In this document: one piece after another, positions 55,796-64,000 of the stretch
How positions within the stretch are numbered: position 1 is the stretch's first letter
Layout: every line of letters begins with the position of its first letter
NCBI GenBank assembly: GCA_015680685.1
Contig: MNCI01014802.1
Coordinates: 83,639-147,638 of the forward strand
Source: Gnetum montanum
Taxonomy: Eukaryota > Streptophyta > Gnetopsida > Gnetales > Gnetaceae
Reading direction: 5' to 3'
Length of the DNA stretch: 64,000 nt
Translations under genes and position numbers: made by a program
The notes under the pieces: model-generated
The model's input: the letters and a program-made list of their open reading frames with translations, nothing else
Told to the model about the DNA's origin: nothing
Databases searched by the model: none

Positions 55796-56673
55796 TGATA
55801 AATCCAAAAATTTTGAGGCAACAATATCATAGTTATGATATTGTATCTACAATGTTGTAGATACATTGTCGTATCTCAGCATATGTTATTGTATACATGA
55901 TATCACGGGATGCATGCCAGCCTATATAAGCAACACTTGGGTGCACGGATCTGCAAAAGATTTGATAGCCTAGTAACATAAATTTTTCAATTTATTTTCT
56001 TAAATTCAGTACTTAGCAGTGTGTGCCCATAATGTGATGTTTTGTAATTGAATAAAATCTTTATTTGAGTATGATGTACTTGAACACATTACATGACCAG
56101 CAATAAAGATTGAGATTACTCTACATCATTGCAGCAACACTTAGTTTTATTTATGTTTCCAATTAGTTTACTATTTACTATTGTTATTGTTTACAATTAC
56201 TTACAATTTACTTTTAATGTCATTAAGCAAAATGAGTACAACTAATCTCGAGCACGTAAGTGTAACTACTTGGTAACCCAGTAGTTTTCTTACTTGGTAG
56301 CCCCAAAAGTGTAGTACTTGGCAATCCTAGTAGTAGTTGCATGAAGTCCAAGGTGTGATCAAAAGATTCGGACCAGTTACTCATCGCATAGGCTAGTTTA
56401 GATTTGTTTTATTGTTACTTAGATTTAGAAACTTTTACTTTTACTTCATGATTATTAGAAGCATAATTCCCAATTCAACATCAATTATCATATACCTCAC
56501 CATGAGTTAAACCATATGCATTAATTTTACTAACTCATGTGGGAAGACAATGATTGCGAATGCTAACTAATTACTAGTATAATCACATTGCCTTATTTGT
56601 GGTGTTCTACCGGGATTGCACATGAACGCTCATATCTTGTATGGTTGGATGTTGGATACTCCACCACTCATCA
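55796..56673 (+). repeat. Solo LTR 1 in E5 (878 bp)
   Basis: Starts TGATAAATCC and ends CCACTCATCA. TATA box near 55922; AATCTTTATT (56056-56065) and AATAAAGATT (56102-56111) form a perfect 10-bp inverted repeat. Flanked by ATTAG on both sides, with no internal element sequence. Confidence 0.88.
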
Positions 56674-56678
56674 ATTAG
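56674..56678. repeat. Solo-LTR 1 target duplication, right (ATTAG)
   Basis: Matches 55791-55795. Confidence 0.88.
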
Positions 56679-56692
56679 TGGTTAAAGTAATC

Positions 56693-56697
56693 ATTAG
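56693..56697. repeat. Solo-LTR 2 target duplication, left (ATTAG)
   Basis: Repeated at 57634-57638. Confidence 0.88.
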
Positions 56698-57633
56698 TGA
56701 TGAGTCACAATTTGGTTGGTTGCATTGATAAGGCCTCGTCAACGTAGCCTCATCAATTGGACCTCATCAATGAGGCCTCGTCGATGCATTGTATCATGCA
56801 TTGACAAGGCCTCGTCAACACAGTATCTGTTTTCAACTATGAATACACATCTACCAACTACATTTATGGCATTAGAGATTGTAATTGCAATGAAGCTCTT
56901 GCAGTTTTTTCATTTGAAAGTTAGAATTTTCCTCTCAAGTGCTCGCAGCAAGAGTCTTTGAGTGTACGGATCTTTATTCAAGCATTGTTGTATCTGAGCA
57001 TGACAATGTGTGCAGTAATAAAGATGAGATTTATAATAAACCTTGTAGCATTCTGGATAGATTAAATATTTTATTTGTGCATTTGATGTTTTTATTATTT
57101 ATTCAATGCTTTCAATTATTTATTAAGTGTTTCTAGTAATTAAGTTAATGAAGCAATTAAGCAAGATAGATTACACACATAAGTGTGATCGCTTCAAGCA
57201 TAACATGTATTTGCTTGGTAATCCCAATAGCATTATTGCTTGGTACACCTAGTAGCGTAATGCTTGGTTGCCCAACAGTGGATACATGGGTTCAGGACAT
57301 GCACGGAAAGTGGGACCAGATGCTTATGTTAGGATTATTTAGATGCTAGTTACTTAGTTAATTTAAATTAGTTAACCCAATTACTTTTATCTTCCTTTGA
57401 ATACCAAAATCATAAAACACAAAAAGATAAAAATCATATGCTTCAGTTACACTTAACCATACCAATCTACATCATAAGTATAATTGGGAAGACAACAATT
57501 GACCTTAAGACAAGATTCACTTCCTAGAAGACTAGTGCACCAAAAACAATAAAGTCCATGGACTTCAACTAGATCGTGCATCAATGCTTTATGATTTGTA
57601 TGGTTGGGTGTAGGGGTACCTCGCCACTCATTA
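56698..57633 (+). repeat. Solo LTR 2 in E5 (936 bp, family D)
   Basis: Starts TGATGAGTCAC and ends CCACTCATTA. U3 has repeated GAGGCCTCGTCAA-type units (56728-56820) instead of GATATC boxes. ATCTTTATT (56970-56978) and AATAAAGAT (57017-57025) are kept. The rest aligns with families A and E1. Confidence 0.88.
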
Positions 57634-57638
57634 ATTAG
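57634..57638. repeat. Solo-LTR 2 target duplication, right (ATTAG)
   Basis: Matches 56693-56697. Confidence 0.88.
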
Positions 57639-58589
57639 CCTTTCTATGCAAGATTCAAAGCAAGTCCAAACCACATTCCAATAACATCAAATTGTTTTAT
57701 CACATGGAATTATGACTGTAAGACTACCATTTTTGAAAGGAGTATCATCACTTGGTGTATTTTCCAATTGAGGAGTTTATTCATTGCACTTTTATTTTTT
57801 AGATTCCTGAGAAGTTGCCTACCTTCAAGCATGGGCTACATGTCTTTCTAGTGGAACCCCTAGAAATTTATTCTATGCATGAGCTTTATTTTTATCTGTG
57901 TTAGTCTTACTAAAGGACTACCTTCAAGCATGGGTAACATATCTTTCTAGTGACATGGTAAGGTAGCACTTATTATACTCTTACTCATATTTTTTGGTAG
58001 ATCTACAAGGATATAATAAAACCTAAGCAACCAAATATAACTTATAGTGGTGATCCAAGAGAATCAACAAAACCTATTGAGGTCACATCCTTTACATTCC
58101 CACTTGGTCCTTCACTTTTTGGTCCAGGCATAATGATTACCAATTTATTCTTAGTTTTATGATGGAAAAAGAATATCATTATGGCCATGGTAAGAACCTC
58201 TTATTAATGGAATGAATGGATGAATGTTGTGATCTCACTATTCAAATAATTAGTCCCTTATGACTTAATAACACAGAGAAATCTTCATCTTATTGGACTA
58301 CATCTTGCCTTATTCTTAATGTGTTTTATTAGCACTCAAAATTATTTATAAAGGAAATGAAAACAAAGTATGAAAAAGATAGCAAAAACTCAAAAAAATG
58401 TAAAGAATGAAGAATGTCAAAGAATATGAAAAAGCATTAAGAAATTGAAAGATGCTAAAGAATATCACAAATTTAAGAAATGAAAAAAATATAAAAGAAT
58501 GAAAAATTAGCAAAGAATGTGAAAAATGTAAAGAAAATGAAAAATTCAGTAAAGTACCTATAGTTCCATATTGACACCCCCATGACTAT
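57639..58589 (-). other. E5 post-integrase non-coding region
   Basis: It aligns with E4 25260-25690. An A-rich stretch (58340-58550; T-rich in sense) adjoins a PPT-like tract (sense GATAGTCATGGGGGTGTC, about 58567-58584), as in E1. Confidence 0.65.
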
Positions 58590-59830
58590 CATTAGGATTA
58601 GTTAAACGGAAGATAGAACAAGTAGAAGATGGTTGGGTAGATTGGGTGGACTCCTTGGAATATTCGTAATAGAATTTGACTTGTTGGATATTGACAAGAA
58701 TGAGCTTATGTGGATTAGATGGATGGTAGATATGTAAAGTACCAGGTGGATAAGTAGCTTGAATAATGCTTGGTCCCTCGCAAAGCATCTAAAATTTAGC
58801 TTTTTGGGGTAGATGATTAAGCTTATAGTAAAGGATCCTATCACTTGGTTGTATAGTTATGTGCCTTATTCATGTATCATGTTGAAGTTTGGGGTAATGT
58901 TTATGAACTTCTGCTCATTAGTACTACAAGCCTATTCTCATCTAAAAGGTTTTAATTCATGATGCATTATCATTGGGCTAAGCTCAAGTCAAGGTCAACT
59001 TCACTAATAGTAGCTAGGGTGTGGAGCTCTACTTGGATTGGGAGTGTTGGCAACTTGTCATAAACTAAATCATATGGTTAATACCTTATAGGCGATTTCT
59101 ATGATGTCCTGTAGGCCCATAGAACATCATTCAGTTTAGTGCTCCAATCCTTTCTAAACCTACTAACCATGCTAGTAAGTATCTTAGTAATTTCCTAGTT
59201 AGTAACTTCAGTTTGGCCATTTTCTTGAGGATGATATGGTGTTGTTAGCTTATGAATCACCCCAAGTTGTTGCATGATCTTTTTAAGCATAGCACCAATA
59301 AAGTGAGTCTCATTATCTAATATGAGCATTCTTTGTACTCCAAATCTATTCACCACATGTTTTTGAAAAAATTTGGTAGCTATCTTTGTTGTACAATCTT
59401 TAACTATTGTTGCCTCTACCCACTTCATACAATAATCCATAGTCACAATTATGTATCCTGTTCCATTCAACATTAGTGTTATGGATCCCATAAAATCAAT
59501 TTTCCATATGTCAAAAAGTTCAAGTGGCTATATCTAGTGTTGTGGTCCTTCATAGCTGACCATAATTCCTCCATCTCTTTCACATTGCTTATAAGATTAT
59601 GCAAAAGTGTTGGCATCCCTAAATAAGGTAGGCCAAAAGTATCCTACAATCATTAGCTTGAGTGCCATTCTACACCCTACACAGTGGCCACCACATGGGC
59701 CTTCATGAGCATCTTGTAAGACTCTCTATTGGTCACATTCTGGCACATACCATCTGATGAACCCATCTACATAGATCTTGTATATATTTTCATTAATTTC
59801 CATATATATTTTTGCTTTGTGAAGGAATTG
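58590..59830 (-). pseudogene. pol: E5 integrase pseudogene
   Basis: The zinc-binding part keeps 'HEGPCGGH' near 59690-59710 but one Cys pair is damaged. The core piece at 59491-59195 shows 'DYCMKWVEATIVKD', 'NRFGVQRMLILDNETHF' (second catalytic Asp kept) and 'YHPQENGQTEVTN'; a stop falls just before the Glu. '[15 protein letters not shown]' follows. It aligns with the E1 integrase. Downstream it ends near the PPT-like tract. Confidence 0.83.
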
Positions 59831-60560
59831 TTCTCATTGTTTCTTAATCCATTCAGTAAGAAGCTCTTATGTTGATAGATAAGGTAGATATTCTACAGTC
59901 CATGGCTTCCCTATTGCACTTACAGCATGTACTATTTTGATAAACAAATCATCATCAAGAAATCAGTCTAATAAAGGATCTACTTGATCTTCGAAGTTCC
60001 ATTTTAGCCTTGATGGATGATTGACTACTACATTTTATGTTCCCTTTTTATTGATCATCATGATGTTGACTTCTTGTAGGATGACAAGCCATAGGACTAA
60101 CCACTTTTTTGTTCATAAGAAATCGGATGGAACTATAATTAGTATGGACATAAATTTGATACCCAAGCCCACAATGTCTGAACTTTTTAAGTGCATACAT
60201 CTTGGCCATCAGCTTCTTTTCTATTATGGTGTTGGTTAAGTGTGCTCTAGTGATGCTCCAGCTAGTACAGTGTATATAGTAAGGTCTCTTTTAATCATCT
60301 AATTATGTTAGTACTACACTAAGTGCATAGTTGGAAGGATCAATCATGATGTGAAAAGGTCTAGACCAATATAAAGCTTGAAGGATTGGTGTCTCCACTA
60401 GTTTCTATTTTAGGGCTTCAAATGCCTTTTCTCATGACTATCCATTCAAAGGGTGCATCCTTCTTTGTGAATTCCAAGAGCAATTTTGCTATTTTTGAAA
60501 TATTTTCTATGAATCTTCTATAATATCCCATGTAGCCTAAGAATGATCTCACATCTTTCA
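59831..60560 (-). pseudogene. pol: E5 RNase H and connection domain pseudogene
   Basis: Decayed sequence between RT and integrase in the position of RNase H: readings such as 'HHDDQ'-type and 'FFVHKK' fragments are frameshifted, but 60270-60480 aligns with the E1 connection/RNase H start (11200-11400). The catalytic residues could not be traced with confidence. Confidence 0.6.
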
Positions 60561-61510
60561 CTATCTATAACTTTTGAGTGATATTCTGTATGACTCTAAT
60601 CTTTTCAGAATCTACCTCAATACCTTTTTTGAAGATTTTATGTCCTAACACTATACTATCCTAAAACATGAGATGGTTTTTCTTTTAGTTGAGCTTAAGA
60701 TTGGTTTCAACACATCTTTTCAGTACATGCTCCAACTAATCCAATGCTTGCTCAAAATCTAGCCCATATGTTGAAAAATCATCCATAAATACTTCTACAC
60801 CATTTCCTATTTGCTTCTAGAAGATGCTTAATACAAGTCTCTAGAAGGTAGTTAGTGCATTGCAAAGATCCAAGGGAATCTACTTGTAGAAAAACATTCC
60901 CCATAAACTAGTGAACATTTTTTTCTCTTGGTCCTTACGTGTAATGCAAATTTGATTGTATCCACTATATCCATCTAGAAAGCTATAATATTCATGTCTT
61001 GCAATGGTGTCCAAGACTTGATCAAAAAATGGTAGAGGAAAGTGATCCTTGAATGTAATAGCATTCAAGATCTAGAAGTTAATGTTGACTCACCATTTCC
61101 CCCCTTCTATGGAATAATCAATAAAGGACTGATCCATTCACTATTTGCAATAGGATAGATGAATCCAACCTTTAGCAATTTCTCCAACTCTTACTTAACT
61201 ACTTCTTTTAGTTTCAAAGTAAGCCTTTGTTGGGGTTGGCATCATGCTTTGATTGGAGAGTTAGTATATATTTGGTGTTGACAAATTCTTGAATCAATTC
61301 CCATGATCTCATTGTAAGACCACGCAAATGCAGTAGACCATTTGTTAATCACTTCCAAAAACTTCCTCTCATGTTCTTCTTTCAAATTATCATTGATTAT
61401 TATTGGCTTCTTCTTATTTAAAAATGCATATTCCAATATTGCAAGTAGGGCCTTCAATTCCAATGGTTCTAGTTCCATAGTGTATGGGATCTTTGAAACA
61501 CCACAAAAAT
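60561..61510 (-). pseudogene. pol: E5 reverse transcriptase pseudogene
   Basis: The pre-RT block at 61510-61242 ('IPYTMELEPLELKALL', 'WSTAFAWSYNEIMGIDSRIC') matches E1. 'FKDHFPLPFFDQVLDTIARH' and 'YYSFLDGYSGYNQICI' follow at 61068-60920, and the catalytic FMDD is intact (60789-60778, minus strand). Stops and frame changes occur between blocks. The reading stops at about 61527, where F is inserted. Confidence 0.86.
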
Positions 61511-61526
61511 CTGTGAGTTTAGCATC

Positions 61527-62776
61527 TGTCCGACAAGAAGCAGATCCCCATGACCCACAGGCCAATCTTGGAAGTCGAAACATCTGTTTTAAGTGTTGTG
61601 CCAGCGTGCACGCCCAGCGTCTACGCCCAGCGTTCACGCCCAGCGTCTACGCCCAGCGTTCACACCCAGCGTCTACGCCCAGCTCTCCAGCGAACATGCC
61701 CCGGTACGGCAGAGGTACACGCTCGACGACAGGACTTCCAATGGCAACATGAAGATTACACCGAAGAGCAAGGATTGAAGCAAGTGGACATCCTTCGACG
61801 TATACGCCCAACATTCACCAGCGTATACGCCCCAGCGTATATGCCAGTATCTATCCGTCTACGCCCGGCGTATATCATGTTTCTAAATTGTAACGCCCTG
61901 TCTACACGCCATGTGTCTCCCCGTCCGCTTTTCCCGGTAACCCTATCCCTATAAATAGCCCAATTTTCCACATTTACCGGGCCGCAGAAATTTACTAGAG
62001 CCGACACAGAGCAATTACGCTGCTAAAACCCTCTACTCTTACGCTTACGCTGGAAGCCCTGCATGCTGCACGCTAAGCACAGTCCGCACTTTGCCTACCG
62101 TGTCAGCCGCCTACATCCCTCCGTCCACCGGGGCTTTACGTCCGCCTTGTGTCCCTACATAACTACGTTAGACCGGTGCACAACATTTTAACTCTATAAT
62201 CCATTGTTTACGCTTGTTGCAAGTCCTTTTACAGTTTTATGTTAATTTGGCCCGCGCCTCGTTTACGGCTGTTTGCGTTTGCGCTCCACGCTCCGTTTGC
62301 GTCCGTGGACGCCCGCTGTTTACGCTTGGTTCAAGTTTTGCAGTTTTACGTCAATTTGGCCCACGCTCCGCTTACGCCTTCTTGCATTTACGCTCCGGCA
62401 GCGTCCGTGTACGCCCACTGTTTACGCTGTTTGCATTTGTTCACGCCCTTTGTACTTTACGCTGTCTACACCCATATACGCTTACGCTGGGCCTATCTCT
62501 GTTTACGCTGTTCACGCTCGAAGTTGTTTACGCTCTACGCTTACGCTGTCTGCCTGTGTCGTCGTTTACGCCCTTTTTTACACCATAACCCAGCGTGTAA
62601 CACTTCGGTGGCGCTCGGGGAAGTCCTTGTTTGATCCGCGTGCGGACCATTCAAGGCACTCTGCCTTCGTCCACTCCAGCTTGCCCTCAAGCAGAGGCAG
62701 GGTCAACCGTGCTCGTCCACAGATCTTTCGGTGCTTGTAACGTTCCAGCCTCGCACCGACGATTTCGGTCAGCACA
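61527..62776 (+). repeat. F 5' LTR (about 1250 bp)
   Basis: Starts TGTCCGACAAG and ends CAGCACA. TATA box (CTATAAATAG) near 61950. U3 has an array of ACGCCCAGCGT units (61600-61684); R-U5 is rich in TACGC and TTTACGCT words. Ends are inferred from TG/CA and the PBS, since the 3' LTR is not in the window. Confidence 0.7.
61600..61684 (+). repeat. 12-bp unit array in the F LTR
   Basis: About seven copies of nACGCCCAGCGTy in a row, alternating CT and TT after GCGT. Confidence 0.85.
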
Positions 62777-62782
62777 GTTTTT

Positions 62783-62800
62783 TGGTGCTAGAAGGAGGGC
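62783..62800 (+). promoter_or_regulatory. F primer-binding site candidate
   Basis: TGGTGCTAGAAGGAGGGC resembles the site after the LTR of many plant Tat-type elements (GCGCTAGAAGGAGGG). The tRNA was not determined. Confidence 0.55.
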
Positions 62801-62859
62801 CCTCCACTAAACAGGCTTCACGTTCATCAGCGTCCTCGTTGCCTTTTTTTTTAAAACCA

Positions 62860-63130
62860 GACTCAGCGTCTACGCTGTCGACTCCAGCGTTTACGCTGCA
62901 CAAACCCTAGCGTATACGCTGCACACTTACGCCAGCGTCTACGCTGCATACCCCAGCGTATACGCTGCACGCTTACGCCTGCACGCTTACGCCAGCGTTT
63001 ACGCTGCATACTTAGCNTGGACACGCTACACGCTTACGCCAGCGTTTACGCTGCAGACAAACCCCAGCGTATATGCTACACGCTTACGCCAGCGTTTACG
63101 CCGGATACTTAGCCTGTAGACTCGTCTACG
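62860..63130 (+). repeat. AGCGTnTACGCT palindrome array in the F leader
   Basis: Repeated CAGCGT(C/T/A)TACGCTGCA units with CACGCTTACGC between. The perfect 14-base palindrome CAGCGTATACGCTG is at 62954-62967. A single N at 63017 lies inside the array. Confidence 0.85.
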
Positions 63131-63185
63131 CCACCGCATACACCGTTATCCATATCAATTCCACACACTCAAATCCTTTATAATC

Positions 63186-64000
63186 ATGAATCCCATCAAC
63201 ATCACTGCTGCTACTACCCAGAACGTTAACATCTCAGATGCAACAGCTGCCCAGCAATCCACCACACAACATATGGGAGGGCAATCCACAATGGGGCCCC
63301 GTCGATCGTTGAGGTTGCAAGGGAGAGACCCTGCTGCTAACATCATAAGCCAAGACGAGTATAACTTCATTTGCATTAAGATACAAGCTGGCCTGGCAGT
63401 AGACCAGGCTGAGATGGAAGTAAAAAGGCAATTTGAGATCTTTTACAGAGGGGGGTATGAATTCATCCCTTCCCCGTACGACGTAATCCCCATTCCAGAG
63501 TAATTCTCGGAGCTCTTTACACAGCTCCTTCTACACAGGAGCCAATCGTTAGATCAGGTTACGGTAGAACCACAAAGGGATGAAGAGGACGAATTCGCTG
63601 CGCAATCCGAGCATGAAGACTCCTATCATACTCTCAGTCCACATAACCACGTGAACCCCATATTTAACCCGGACGTAGGGGAGACCATACCCCTCCAATC
63701 CATTACCTCTGACCACACCCAAGCACTGTTACAAGAAACATCCGCGTCAGCTCAAATCCCTCCCCAGGGCTACCCTTTGCCTAATGCCTTCCCTTTTACA
63801 CTTGCAGGTTCATCCTCACAAGCACTGCCCCCTCACAGCAACCTAGGGGTAACGTTCCAAGCCTAGTCCCAAGTGGTAAGAATGCCACACGTTATACCTG
63901 TGTCCACACCTGCCCACTACATCCCGCATATCCAAATGCATGCGCCCCCTTTCACTGTCGTAACCCAACAAGGGGCCTCCTCATACAACATGGCTGGACA
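63186..64000 (+). pseudogene. gag: F gag, N-terminal part
   Basis: ATG at 63186 (MNPINITAATTQ) opens a frame that runs to the window edge with two stops, TAA at 63501 and TAG at 63864. It includes 'GPRRSLRLQGRDPAAN', an acidic segment ('EPQRDEEDEFAAQSEHED') and a Pro/Ser/Gln-rich region. It does not resemble the E1-E5 gag. I call it gag from its position after the PBS and its composition; the capsid core would lie further downstream. If the stops are recent point changes the copy may otherwise be near intact. Confidence 0.6.

Larger units (their letters stand above)
51130..61526 (-). mobile_element. E5: Athila/Tat-like element with pol and ORF-X, cut by F and two solo LTRs
   Basis: On the minus strand: a pre-RT block, RT, RNase H and integrase (61510 to 58590), non-coding region, conserved hairpin, internal TATA/GATATC module, ORF-X (54623-51857), PPT and a truncated 3' LTR (51130-51660). 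Two solo LTRs sit in the non-coding part. gag, protease and the 5' LTR lie beyond the insertion of F at 61527, outside the window. It is the only element here showing that ORF-X follows integrase, the place where env-like genes of Athila-type elements lie. Confidence 0.83.
61527..64000 (+). mobile_element. F: CpG-rich Ty3/gypsy-like element inserted in E5 (5' part only)
   Basis: It begins with a sharp change of composition at 61527 inside E5 pol: a 1250-bp LTR, a PBS-like site, a repeat-rich leader and gag, all on the plus strand. GC and CpG are far higher than in its neighbours and the gag frame has only two stops, so it is probably the youngest insertion here. GCATC (61522-61526) may be its left target duplication; the right end is outside the window. 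Confidence 0.8.

Noticed and set aside
61550-61954. 134-codon ORF through the 12-bp array
   Set aside because: It is a translated tandem repeat in the LTR U3, upstream of the TATA box.
62214-62740. Three overlapping long ORFs in the F LTR (up to 155 codons)
   Set aside because: They lie in all frames of a GC-rich TACGC-repeated LTR; low-complexity composition explains the absence of stops.
1-64000. Host genes, tRNA genes, CRISPR arrays or bacterial features
   Set aside because: Short ORFs are shadows or composition effects; PBS sequences are only 18-base tRNA complements; repeats have no CRISPR layout.

Overview
The window is repeat-dominated nuclear DNA of a plant, most likely a seed plant with a large genome. 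I see no host gene, tRNA, rRNA or CRISPR. Almost everything recognisable is LTR retrotransposon in various stages of decay. The main family is Ty3/gypsy of the Athila/Tat type: its primer-binding sites match the 3' end of plant tRNA-Asp, and its gag, protease, RT, RNase H and integrase motifs are of that kind. The species cannot be named from this sequence.

Layout (E1-E6 and F are my labels). E1 (115-16253, + strand) carries gag, protease, RT, RNase H and integrase. E2 (2891-9476, +) is nested inside the E1 protease gene, with a perfect 5-bp target duplication (GTAAC). 16254-20120 holds AT-rich DNA and a gag-protease relic of another gypsy family. E4 (20126-29414, -, duplication GACAT) carries gag and a long 3' ORF, here called ORF-X, but no pol; a solo LTR sits in its gag. 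A small Ty1/copia relic lies at 31467-32985. E3 (34052-41612, -, duplication ATGTG) is a gag-protease element like E2. 41613-51130 is mostly AT-rich, with an ORF-X fragment (E6) and two decayed LTRs. E5 (about 51130-61526, -) carries RT-RNase H-integrase followed by ORF-X; two solo LTRs, each flanked by ATTAG, sit inside it. F (61527 to the window end, +) is a younger, GC- and CpG-rich gypsy element inserted into E5. It has a long LTR, arrays built on AGCGTnTACGCT, and the start of gag.

Read together, E1-E5 look like one community of related elements with modular gene content: gag-pol (E1), gag-protease (E2, E3), gag plus ORF-X (E4), and pol plus ORF-X (E5). The pol-less members share PBS, PPT and 3' signals with the pol-bearing ones, so they could have moved in trans. 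E2 and E3 appear to share one pol-deletion junction, which suggests a non-autonomous lineage that multiplied.

Four non-coding features recur across diverged copies and are the most interesting part of the window. (1) Pairs of GATATC-like boxes exactly 14 bp apart occur in LTR U3 regions and again in an internal TATA-bearing module upstream of ORF-X. (2) A 3' non-coding hairpin with compensatory changes is present in all five elements. (3) A stem encloses the AATAAA signal in the LTRs. (4) A branch-point-like sequence plus AG acceptor lies just before the ATG of ORF-X and of a small ORF in E2/E3. G-rich tracts resembling the PPT also recur inside the elements. Assembly problems are visible: single N joins at 114, 29289 and 63017, and an N run at 7148-7621.
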